Assembly (NCBI GenBank): GCA_031269135.1
Contig: JAISZP010000094.1
Coordinates: forward strand, 1 to 8,310
Direction: 5' to 3'
From: Deltaproteobacteria bacterium
Lineage (GTDB): Bacteria; Desulfobacterota; Desulfarculia; Adiutricales; Adiutricaceae
Length of the DNA stretch: 8,310 bases
Each line of letters opens with the position of its first letter. The stretch's first letter is position 1. The notes below the pieces were generated by a model. That model made no database searches. It was not told the DNA's origin and saw only the letters and a program-made list of their open reading frames with translations. Position numbers and translations under genes: made by a program. This document shows, piece after piece, positions 1-5,642 of this stretch.

Positions 1-852
1 TTGGCTGGTCAACGCCCTAGCCGAAGAAGTCATTGAAAATATATTGGCTTGCGATTATAGTGCGCCCATAACCGCCCAGCATATGGATCAAGCGGCTGAT
101 AATCTCATGAATAACCGCAGGAGCACCCATCTAGACCACCTTTTGACCAGTCTGTCGAAAAAACGTGTAAGGCGATTCATCGATCCGATGCTGTCGGTGA
201 TCCGATGCTGTCGGTATCGGAGGACTCGGCCTTTTACGTCAGGGACGATGAAACTCTATTTTCATTCAAAGACGATCTCCGATATTGTCTTGATTTGGGA
301 CTTCTTAAAAAAGATGGCGGACTTCGGCCGGCCAACCCGATTTACGCCGGCGCCATAGTGAGATTTCTGAATGAAAACATCCAAGATATCCTTCCAAAGG
401 CGATAATCGGAAAATGGATGGATGGCCGAAACATGGACATGACCGGCCTACTCAAGGAATTTCAACAGTTTTGGGCTAATAGCTCTAAAAAATGCCTGGG
501 CAGGCTTGATTGCAAAGAAGCTGGGCCGCATCTATCTTTGACGGCCTTCATTCAGAAGGCGGTCGATGGCGCAGCCGCAGTCTTCAACGAATTCGTCGAT
601 GGAACAGGATACGCCTACATTGTCGTCCAATACGCCGGACGAAATCATATAATTGAACTGCAAATCAAAGATGATCAAAAGAGTTTTGAGGAAAGCAAGG
701 AACAATTGGCTGGTCATATGGACCGCTTATCGACTGCGGAAGGTTGGCTGATGGTTTTCGATCGCAAATCCAAAAAAAGCGGGACTAAAAAAATCTGCTG
801 GGAAACTTCGACCACGCCGACAGGTCAGACTATTCATACTGTAGGTTGTTGA
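1..852 (+). pseudogene. AAA-ATPase-like protein with C-terminal PD-(D/E)XK-like domain, 5'-truncated by window edge and frameshifted
   Basis: Reading starts in frame 2 at base 2 with WLVNALAEEV, followed by a DYSxPIT motif and an RRSTHLDHLL segment. This is the sensor/lid end of a common family of AAA-like ATPases whose Walker motifs would lie upstream of the window. At 182-215 a 17-bp tandem duplication throws the frame, and frame 2 then stops at 356-358. Frame 1 continues from an ATG at 205 to TGA 850-852. Removing one 17-bp copy gives one continuous 277-residue reading with the family's usual order: a winged-helix-like part (DDLRYCLDLGLLKKDGGLR), a linker, EAGPHLSL, then a nuclease-like domain ending TIHTVGC. 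In that last domain the family usually shows RxDLxI followed by ELK. Here the aspartate position reads Tyr (GYAYIVV) and ELK reads ELQ, so nuclease activity is doubtful. Family assignment is from recognition of these motifs. The downstream fragment could still be translated from ATG 205, but I see no strong ribosome binding site. Confidence 0.8.
182..215. repeat. Perfect 17-bp tandem duplication causing a frameshift
   Basis: GATCCGATGCTGTCGGT occurs at 182-198 and again, identically, at 199-215. Seventeen is not a multiple of three, so the second copy shifts the reading frame of the AAA-ATPase-like gene. Deleting either copy joins IDPMLSV directly to SEDSAFYV and restores a single frame. Confidence 0.95.
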
Positions 853-931
853 AATATGCCGCTCAAAAGCGATTTCAAGTAAATTTTTTCCTCAGTGTTT
901 GCTCAATGTTTGCTCGGAGCTGGGATTTTTT

Positions 932-957
932 AGCTTATGTGAGACTGAACATAAGCT
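932..957. repeat. Inverted repeat, 9-bp arms
   Basis: AGCTTATGT (932-940) and ACATAAGCT (949-957) are perfect reverse complements around an 8-base loop. The RNA stem can extend outward by about six more pairs (926-931 with 958-963), including G-U pairs. A T7 run lies 18 bases further on (981-987), too far for a textbook terminator. It could end transcription from the broken ATPase gene or be an operator. Confidence 0.4.
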
Positions 958-1124
958 GAGGAAATCATAACTGAAAACTCTTTTTTTACTCCGTTTGACT
1001 TGATTTTTAATCTCGGCGTTTAGGCTGCTGAAAAAATAGAGGCTACTCGAATTGATGATTTCAAAAGTGCAGTTGCCGTCGTAACCCTGACGCGGTCGTC
1101 CTCAGGCCCGGAAAAACGTATGAT

Positions 1125-1138
1125 ATTAAGATCTTAAT
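1125..1138. promoter_or_regulatory. 14-bp palindrome, possible operator
   Basis: ATTAAGATCTTAAT is a perfect 14-bp palindrome, 117 bases upstream of the MetE-like start and 13 bases before a TATAAA (1152-1157). Its position suits a regulator-binding site near a promoter. The AT-rich composition means chance is not excluded. Confidence 0.3.
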
Positions 1139-1172
1139 CAATCTTCGGCAGTATAAAAAGCTTTAAATATCG

Positions 1173-1197
1173 CGCCGGATGTTTTTCGCGTCCGGCG
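1173..1197 (+). promoter_or_regulatory. GC-rich leader hairpin upstream of MetE-like gene
   Basis: CGCCGGA (1173-1179) pairs perfectly with TCCGGCG (1191-1197) over an 11-base loop containing T5. No T-run follows the 3' arm, so it does not look like a terminator. It sits 26 bases before a short upstream ORF, and may be a leader or mRNA-stability element. I could not match it to a known riboswitch class. Confidence 0.4.
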
Positions 1198-1222
1198 AAC
1201 ATAAATCTCCAAGGTGCGTTTT

Positions 1223-1243
1223 ATGCATCTCATCAAAAAATAG
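1223..1243 (+). CDS. Short upstream ORF (MHLIKK), possible leader peptide
   Basis: ATG 1223 is preceded by AAGGTG (1211-1216) at good spacing, and the frame ends in TAG at 1241-1243 after six codons. The stop overlaps the AGG (1242-1244) that is the only ribosome-binding-like motif of the downstream MetE-like gene, whose ATG follows 11 bases after the stop. Ribosomes ending here could therefore re-initiate on the main gene. It is too short to judge by coding statistics, so this rests on the ribosome binding site and geometry alone. Confidence 0.3.
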   Translation: MHLIKK

Positions 1244-1254
1244 GTTCTCAAGAT

Positions 1255-2307
1255 ATGGCGATTGATAAAACACCTCTACCTAAATCGCTCTCGACCCTGG
1301 CTATCGGTTCGGTTCCTTTTCTTGACCCGGCTGAGGCCATCGAGCAATCCGCCGTCACTCTTGATATTCCCGCTAGTCCTCAATTGGTGCGTTTGTCTGC
1401 TTGGGAGGATATGCTCTTCAGCGCCGTCAGCGGTCTTCCGGCTTTAGTGGTCGACGAGCAGGCAAGAACGGTGACTGCGGTTTCGGAAGGCCGAGAAGAG
1501 GCGCTGGCTCATTTTTACGAACAGTATTTCACCGGCGACGTCGAGTTTTTGGCTTTAGGCGAAAAATCTCGTTTAGGATTCGACTCTCTTTTGCAGAGGG
1601 CTAAAATCGACGAAAATTTCGGTCGTTCATATTTAAAAGCCCAGGTCGTGGGGCCGCTGACGTTTGGTCAATCGGTGAAAGTCCAAGGCGCCTACAGCTT
1701 GGCTGACGACGCCGCCTTGCTGGAGGCGGCGGCTCTCGGTCTTGGCGGCAAGGCCGCCTGGGCGGCCGAGCGCATACGGGAGCTCAATAGAATTCCCGTC
1801 GTTTTTTTAGACGAACCCGGTTTAAGCGGCTATGGGTCCGCTTTTTCCACCCTGACTCCTCAAACGGTCGTCTCCGCCTTAAGCTCCGCAGTCGATGCCG
1901 CCAGAGCCAAAGGACCGGTTTTGGTGGGCTGCCACGTCTGCGGCAATACGGACTGGGGCTTATTGACTCAAGTAGGTTTGGACATAATCAATTTCGACGC
2001 CTACGCCTACCTTGAAGCGGTCTGTCTGTATCCGAAGCAGTTTAAGACCTTTTTGGATGGAGGCGGAGCTCTTTGCTGGGGCATCGTCCCGACGACCGAC
2101 TTCGACGAGAGCCGCCATACTTCCGAGCGTTTGTCGAAGATGATAAAAGACGGGTGGAGCAATCTGGCTTCCAAGGGCATAGATAAAGAGCTTTTAAGAG
2201 AAAGGACCTTAATCGCAAGCGCCTGCGGACTGGGCGGGCTGTCCATAGAGACGGCCAAAAGCATATTGGCCATGCTGCCTAAAGTAGCTCAGGCTTTGGT
2301 CGATTGA
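1255..2307 (+). CDS. MetE/UROD-superfamily protein, short methionine synthase (cobalamin-independent) C-terminal-domain-like
   Basis: This complete 350-residue protein resembles the catalytic C-terminal half of cobalamin-independent methionine synthase, a TIM barrel that moves a methyl group onto a zinc-bound thiol. Visible motifs are GPLTFG (133-138), DEPGL (186-190, the position of the substrate-binding DEP motif), GCHVCGNTDW (225-234, giving the H-x-C zinc ligands His227 and Cys229), and ASACGLGGL (321-329, with Cys324 matching the last zinc cysteine of MetE). The glutamate ligand of classical MetE is not obvious; NFDAYAY stands in that region. At 350 residues it is less than half of full MetE and lacks the N-terminal folate-binding half, so its methyl donor and acceptor are uncertain. 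It is soluble, with no signal peptide. The ATG has only a weak AGG ten bases upstream, partly inside a short upstream ORF. It appears to be transcribed alone or with ftsK, which starts 161 bases later. The fold and superfamily are fairly sure; the exact substrate is not. Confidence 0.8.
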   Translation: MAIDKTPLPKSLSTLAIGSVPFLDPAEAIEQSAVTLDIPASPQLVRLSAWEDMLFSAVSGLPALVVDEQARTVTAVSEGREEALAHFYEQYFTGDVEFLALGEKSRLGFDSLLQRAKIDENFGRSYLKAQVVGPLTFGQSVKVQGAYSLADDAALLEAAALGLGGKAAWAAERIRELNRIPVVFLDEPGLSGYGSAFSTLTPQTVVSALSSAVDAARAKGPVLVGCHVCGNTDWGLLTQVGLDIINFDAYAYLEAVCLYPKQFKTFLDGGGALCWGIVPTTDFDESRHTSERLSKMIKDGWSNLASKGIDKELLRERTLIASACGLGGLSIETAKSILAMLPKVAQALVD

Positions 2308-2319
2308 CGGTTTGCCGCC

Positions 2320-2344
2320 CAGCCGCATCGGCGTGAAGCGGCTG
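2320..2344. repeat. Hairpin after MetE-like gene
   Basis: CAGCCGC (2320-2326) and GCGGCTG (2338-2344) form a perfect 7-bp GC-rich stem with an 11-base loop, 13 bases after the MetE-like stop codon. There is no T-run after it, so it may protect the mRNA end or attenuate read-through into ftsK rather than terminate cleanly. Confidence 0.4.
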
Positions 2345-2362
2345 TCGGCGTTCCGGCGGGCC

Positions 2363-2389
2363 GACTCTAAATTAAGGAGAGACTCTAAA
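2363..2389 (+). repeat. 9-bp direct repeat GACTCTAAA, 18-bp period
   Basis: GACTCTAAA occurs at 2363-2371 and 2381-2389, about 80-105 bases before ftsK. A Shine-Dalgarno-like AAGGAGA lies between the copies. The 18-bp offset is close to two helical turns, so it could be a protein-binding site, or chance. Confidence 0.3.
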
Positions 2390-2391
2390 CA

Positions 2392-2469
2392 TTGAATAAG
2401 GTTGAATTTTTGGCCTTGAGCGGCCAGTCGACAGGAGCGGCTCTAGTTTTCCAAGAGGGGAGCATTTAA
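2392..2469 (+). CDS. 25-codon ORF overlapping the ftsK start (TAATG)
   Basis: A TTG at 2392, with AAGGAGA (2374-2380) eleven bases upstream, opens a frame reading NKVEFLALSGQSTGAALVFQ and then EGSI. It stops at TAA 2467-2469, sharing one base with the ftsK ATG. The sequence is compatible with translational coupling to ftsK. The pattern FLALxGxxxxG plus a following strand and acidic residue resembles the first two strands of RNase J-type metallo-beta-lactamase proteins, a gene I recall near ftsK in some Deltaproteobacteria. It could therefore be a remnant of such a gene. Start codon, translation and origin are all uncertain. Confidence 0.3.
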   Translation: MNKVEFLALSGQSTGAALVFQEGSI

Positions 2470-4697
2470 TGGCTATGGCTATCGACGGCGAATTGACCGA
2501 CAACCCGAAAAAGCGCAGGAGAGGCGCAGCCAAAAAAAAGGCTCGGCAGGCCAAGGCCCCCAAGTGTCCGCCGGAGGCGCCGGCCTTAAGCGCGGTCATT
2601 CTTTTGGTGGTGATGATCATAGCCTTGGTTTCCCACAATCCCAGCGATCTGACTCCCACCATAGATGGCGAGATTTCCAATCATATCGGGCTGTTCGGCG
2701 CTTATCTCTCTTACGCTTTGATTCAAGCTTTCGGGCTGATGGCTTTCTGGCCGGCGCCTGTCCTTTTTTTCATCGCCATAATTTGTTTGTGGAGGATAAA
2801 GGTCAGGCTGTTTTCGTTGATGGTGGGTTTTCTGTTGGCCCTCTTCGCCTGCCTGTCTTTCTTGGCCTTGATTTGGCCGAAGCTTGCGGTGGTCTGGCCT
2901 GACGGCGGCTACTGCGGCGGGGGGAGCATCGGGGCTTTTTTGGCGACCGCTTTGACCTCCGTCGTAGGCCGAGGAGGCTCATTCATACTTTTGCCTTTGA
3001 TCTTTTTCGCCGGATTATTCGCGCTTTTCGGCATGTCCCCGCTGAGGCCGCTCAGAGCGCTCTTCGCCTCCAAAGAGTCGGACCAAGTCCCTCAGCCTAA
3101 GCTCAAAGGCCGGCGCAACGGGAAAAGCAAAGAATCGATTCAGACGGATGAGACTCTGGCCGAACCGGTCATCGCAGGCGCCGTCCATCCGGAGCCGATA
3201 ATCGTAGAGAAAAAGCGCTCCAATAAAGTCAAAACCCAAAGACGGTCCGTAAAATCCGAACCAAATTCCCCCTACGTTTTGCCGGCGCTGGATTTATTGG
3301 ATCCGGCAAGCGAAAAAAATGAAGAAAATCCCTCTGGTTTGACCGATGAGCAGCTCAAAGCCAATGCGAAGCAACTTGAGACGAAGCTGGCCGAATTCGG
3401 CGTGGAAGGGCGAGTTTTAGAGGTTTGCGGGGGACCGGTGATCACCATGTACGAGTATCAGCCGGCGCCTGGAAACAAGATCTCCAGAGTCGAGGGTCTG
3501 GTAAACGACCTGGCCATGGCTATGAGGGCGGTTTCCATCAGAATAGTGGCCCCTATACCCGGCAAAGCCGTCATAGGCATCGAGATCCCCAACCCCATAA
3601 GGACGATGGTCACCCTAAGAGAGGTCGTGGAGAGTCCGGCTTTCGAAAACCAAAAATCCCCTTTGACTTTGGTTTTGGGCGTGGACATCACCGGCATTCC
3701 GGTGGTCACCGATTTGGCCAAGATGCCCCACCTTCTCATCGCCGGGGCGACCGGGAGCGGCAAATCCGTAGGCCTCGACTGCATGATAATGAGCATTCTC
3801 TACAAAGCCGGTCCCGATAAAGTTCGGTTTTTAATGATCGATCCCAAATGCGTTGAAATGGCCATGTATCAAGATCTTCCCCATCTGTTGCACCCGGTGT
3901 TGACCGACCCTGATGAGGCGACCGTCGCTCTGAAGTGGGCCGTTCACGAGATGGACGTGCGCTACCGGATGATGGCGGAGAAAGGCGTGAGAAATATTCA
4001 GGGATATAACGATTTCATCAGAAGCGAGATCGCCAAGAGCAAGAGAGAGGAACCGGAGGCGGATCCGCCCAGCGAGATGCCTTATCTGGTGATCGTCATC
4101 GATGAATTGAGCGATCTGATGCTCCAGGCGCCGAAAGACGTCGAGGTGTCGATAACAAGACTCGCCGCCAAGGCCAGAGCGGCCGGCATCCACTTGATCC
4201 TAGCCACCCAAAGGCCTTCCGTGGATGTGCTGACGGGCGTCATTAAAGCCAACCTTCCCACCCGGCTTTCTTTTCAGGTGGCGACTAAAGTCGATTCCAA
4301 GACCATTTTGGACCGCATGGGCGCTGAACAGCTTTTAGGCAAGGGCGACATGCTCTTTATGCCTCCCGGCTCTTCCAAACTTCATCGACTTCACGGAGCT
4401 TACGTGAGCGATGAGGAAAAGAGAAGGGTGACCGACTACGTCAGGCAATGGGGACCGCCGGAATACATCGAAAGTTTGGTTCCGCCGGAAAGAAGCGAAG
4501 ACGATTTCGGCATGGAGAAAGATGAAAAGTATCAGTTGGCTGTGGAATTGGTCCGCCGTCAGGGAAAGGCTTCCATATCCATCGTTCAAAGACACCTTAA
4601 GATCGGCTATAACAGAGCCGCCAACATCATCGAGCAGATGGAGAGAGAAGGCATAATCGGTCCGCAAGAAGGCTCAAGACCGCGAGTGGTTCTGTGA
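2469..4697 (+). CDS. ftsK: DNA translocase FtsK
   Basis: This complete 742-residue FtsK pumps chromosomal DNA through the division septum and aligns the terminus for dimer resolution. A basic N-terminus (KKRRRGAAKKK, 14-24) is followed by about four membrane segments (roughly 40-56, 75-109, 113-138 and 153-188). A charged linker runs to about residue 290, shorter than in the E. coli protein. The motor domain follows: Walker A GATGSGKS (426-433), MIDPKCVEMAMY (456-467), Walker B VIVIDE (541-546), and ATQRPS (579-584) with the conserved TRLSFQV and GKGDMLF stretches after it. A C-terminal winged-helix gamma domain (about 685-742, QLAVELVRRQGKASISIVQR onward), which in the family reads polar KOPS sequences and contacts XerD, ends the protein. 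All key residues look intact. The start at 2469 has GAGGGGAG (2455-2462) six bases upstream; a second in-frame ATG at 2475 is less well spaced. A terminator follows directly. Confidence 0.97.
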   Translation: MAMAIDGELTDNPKKRRRGAAKKKARQAKAPKCPPEAPALSAVILLVVMIIALVSHNPSDLTPTIDGEISNHIGLFGAYLSYALIQAFGLMAFWPAPVLFFIAIICLWRIKVRLFSLMVGFLLALFACLSFLALIWPKLAVVWPDGGYCGGGSIGAFLATALTSVVGRGGSFILLPLIFFAGLFALFGMSPLRPLRALFASKESDQVPQPKLKGRRNGKSKESIQTDETLAEPVIAGAVHPEPIIVEKKRSNKVKTQRRSVKSEPNSPYVLPALDLLDPASEKNEENPSGLTDEQLKANAKQLETKLAEFGVEGRVLEVCGGPVITMYEYQPAPGNKISRVEGLVNDLAMAMRAVSIRIVAPIPGKAVIGIEIPNPIRTMVTLREVVESPAFENQKSPLTLVLGVDITGIPVVTDLAKMPHLLIAGATGSGKSVGLDCMIMSILYKAGPDKVRFLMIDPKCVEMAMYQDLPHLLHPVLTDPDEATVALKWAVHEMDVRYRMMAEKGVRNIQGYNDFIRSEIAKSKREEPEADPPSEMPYLVIVIDELSDLMLQAPKDVEVSITRLAAKARAAGIHLILATQRPSVDVLTGVIKANLPTRLSFQVATKVDSKTILDRMGAEQLLGKGDMLFMPPGSSKLHRLHGAYVSDEEKRRVTDYVRQWGPPEYIESLVPPERSEDDFGMEKDEKYQLAVELVRRQGKASISIVQRHLKIGYNRAANIIEQMEREGIIGPQEGSRPRVVL

Positions 4698-4707
4698 TGG
4701 CGGGCAG

Positions 4708-4730
4708 GGCGCTCGAAAGCGCCATTTTTT
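4708..4730 (+). terminator. Intrinsic terminator of ftsK
   Basis: GGCGCT (4708-4713), loop CGAA, and AGCGCC (4718-4723) form a perfect 6-bp GC stem, followed by ATTTTTT (4724-4730). It begins ten bases after the ftsK stop and fits a Rho-independent terminator. Confidence 0.92.
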
Positions 4731-4771
4731 CCAGTCTTCAAATCAGGAAAATGATGTAACGTCGTGACTAT

Positions 4772-4789
4772 TCGGCTGTGGGCAGCCGA
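4772..4789. repeat. Hairpin TCGGCTG-TGGG-CAGCCGA
   Basis: The arms 4772-4778 and 4783-4789 are perfect 7-bp complements around a 4-base loop. There is no T-run after either arm. It lies 42 bases after the ftsK terminator; function unknown. Confidence 0.4.
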
Positions 4790-5022
4790 GAGCTTCAAAT
4801 TTAGCCGCCCCTCGGCCTGGAGAGCATTAATTCTTAAGGTCAAGCGACTAATATAAGATTCCACTTCAACCATTGTCGGCTCGAAAAATATTTTTCCACA
4901 GAGACGTATTTTTTTCTTGACTGAACCGAATTCAGAGGCGATCTAAATTTTGGCGTCTTTATTTTTTTCTTTCAACTAATCTTTTGATTATTCTTACGCT
5001 TTATCTAGTTGTACATCGTAAG

Positions 5023-5056
5023 TTAGGCGATTGACAGTAATTTAGTCGCCTAAATT
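5023..5056 (+). promoter_or_regulatory. Two mutually exclusive inverted repeats around a TTGACA box
   Basis: TTAGGCGA (5023-5030) is the perfect complement of TCGCCTAA (5046-5053). AATTTAG (5039-5045) is the perfect complement of CTAAATT (5050-5056) with loop TCGC. Both stems need 5050-5053, so only one can form. TTGACA at 5031-5036 lies inside the first loop. As a -35 box its only partner is TAAATT (5051-5056) at a short 14-bp spacing, so the promoter call is weak. The arrangement suits an operator or a small attenuator for the gene starting at 5095. Confidence 0.35.
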
Positions 5057-5094
5057 TTCCACCTAACCTCTTAAAAATTGCAAAGGTGTATTGT

Positions 5095-5406
5095 ATGAAT
5101 TATTTAAAAACATTTCTACTGGGTTGTTTTATCATTCTAGGATTTTGTTTGACGGTTGAAACTGACGCCTCTTTTGCTCAAAATGACTCAAACCTACAAG
5201 ATTGCGATAAATTGTATGTAGGTCAGACGATAATAGCTGATAAAGGAACCATAGTTGGTATTTCCAAAGACGGGTATGTCTCTGTAAAAGTTACCTATAC
5301 TGATCAGTATAAAGCTTGGGAGAATTCTTATGAAACCTCATGCTCCGAGGCTTATAAGACAGCCTTAGAATACCGTTCTTCACAGTTCCATCAACTAAAT
5401 AAATAG
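5095..5406 (+). CDS. Small secreted protein of unknown function
   Basis: This 103-residue protein has a typical signal peptide: MNYLK, then a hydrophobic core (about 5-22), then ASFAQ with likely cleavage near residue 28. The mature part of about 75 residues has two cysteines (in LQDCDKL and ETSCSEA), which could form a disulfide in the periplasm. Between them, LYVGQTI, GTIVGISKDGYVSVKVTY and following residues look like a run of beta strands, perhaps a small SH3-like barrel; that is a guess from pattern. I do not recognise the family. A GTG at 5086 in the same frame would add three residues, but ATG 5095 is preferred because AAAGGTG (5082-5088) lies at the right distance. Base use is much more AT-rich than in ftsK or the MetE-like gene, suggesting acquisition by transfer. 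It stands alone, convergent with the transposase downstream. Confidence 0.7.
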   Translation: MNYLKTFLLGCFIILGFCLTVETDASFAQNDSNLQDCDKLYVGQTIIADKGTIVGISKDGYVSVKVTYTDQYKAWENSYETSCSEAYKTALEYRSSQFHQLNK

Positions 5407-5517
5407 GGATATTAGAGATATAATTTAATAGAAGCAAATTAGTTGGAACATTATCTTTTGATTTTCTTAAAAATCTAGAGGATAATTAAGCGGCTTTTTA
5501 TAACCGTTCACAAACAA

Positions 5518-5545
5518 GGTGAAATTCTTACGTAAGAATTTTACC
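5518..5545. repeat. 28-bp near-perfect palindrome
   Basis: The arms 5518-5531 and 5532-5545 are complementary over 14 bp with one mismatch that becomes a G-U pair in RNA. The inner 20 bases (AAATTCTTACGTAAGAATTT, 5522-5541) are a perfect palindrome. As RNA it could fold with a 4-base loop, followed by CCTTTAG. It may terminate the small gene at 5095-5406, or be a protein-binding site or cruciform. Confidence 0.6.
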
Positions 5546-5635
5546 CTTTAGACGCACTTTAACATAATCAGAAATTTCTCATGGAGTGTAAGAAGATCAT
5601 TAGACGTCGGAGTGAAAAAGGTTCGGATCATAAAC

Positions 5636-5642
5636 TTACGAC
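5636..5642. repeat. Target site duplication, left copy (TTACGAC)
   Basis: TTACGAC directly abuts the left terminal inverted repeat and is repeated exactly at 7668-7674 directly after the right one. It also carries the stop codon and last full codon of the transposase frame. Confidence 0.9.

Larger units (their letters stand above)
853..1254 (+). other. Intergenic region and probable leader of the MetE-like gene
   Basis: No credible gene is visible in these 402 bases. The first half has a weak hairpin after the broken ATPase gene (CGCT-CAAA-AGCG at about 861-872, with T6 at 884-889) and a better inverted repeat at 932-957. The second half contains a small hairpin (CCTGA 1086-1090 with TCAGG 1102-1106), a 14-bp palindrome at 1125-1138, a TATAAA at 1152-1157 that could be a -10 box without a good -35, a GC-rich hairpin at 1173-1197, and a short upstream ORF at 1223-1243. 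Confidence 0.5.
4731..5094. other. Gene-free AT-rich interval between ftsK and the small secreted protein
   Basis: I see no credible gene in these 364 bases; the only minus-strand frame crosses the terminator and the ftsK 3' end. The first part keeps host-like composition and has a hairpin at 4772-4789. From about 4880 it becomes AT-rich with T-runs. TTGACT at 4917-4922 with TCTAAA at 4942-4947 is a weak promoter candidate (19-bp spacing). The last 70 bases hold the overlapping inverted repeats of the small gene's upstream region. Confidence 0.5.
5407..5642. other. AT-rich spacer between the small secreted protein and the insertion sequence
   Basis: No gene is visible. It contains a nested AT-only hairpin (ATTATC 5450-5455 with GATAAT 5481-5486, and GATTTT 5460-5465 with AAAATC 5470-5475), a long palindrome at 5518-5545, a short AGAAATTTCT palindrome at 5570-5579, and ends in the target duplication at 5636-5642. 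Confidence 0.5.

Noticed and set aside
182..215. Tandem repeats as a CRISPR array
   Set aside because: Only two adjoining copies without spacers; the same holds for the 19-bp repeat at 7679-7716. No array is present in the window.
853..1254. SAM or cobalamin riboswitch upstream of the MetE-like gene
   Set aside because: I looked for the conserved cores and found no B12 box or SAM-type junction; only simple hairpins are visible.
2007..2680. Minus-strand frames over the MetE-like gene end and the ftsK start
   Set aside because: They overlap confident plus-strand genes, lack start signals and read like reverse-complement coding sequence.
3458..4667. Long minus-strand open frames inside ftsK (3458-3796, 3831-4193, 4335-4667)
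   Set aside because: They are antisense shadows of a well-conserved gene with strong codon structure; none resembles a protein.
4607..4873. 88-codon minus-strand open frame across the ftsK 3' end
   Set aside because: It runs antisense through the ftsK gamma domain and its terminator, with no ribosome binding site and no recognisable protein.
4740..4880. tRNA or tmRNA gene downstream of ftsK
   Set aside because: A hairpin and a distant CCA-like end exist, but no cloverleaf, T-loop or anticodon stem can be assembled.
5086..5094. GTG start for the small secreted protein
   Set aside because: The GTG lies within the Shine-Dalgarno motif AAAGGTG that serves ATG 5095; the ATG also gives a cleaner signal peptide.
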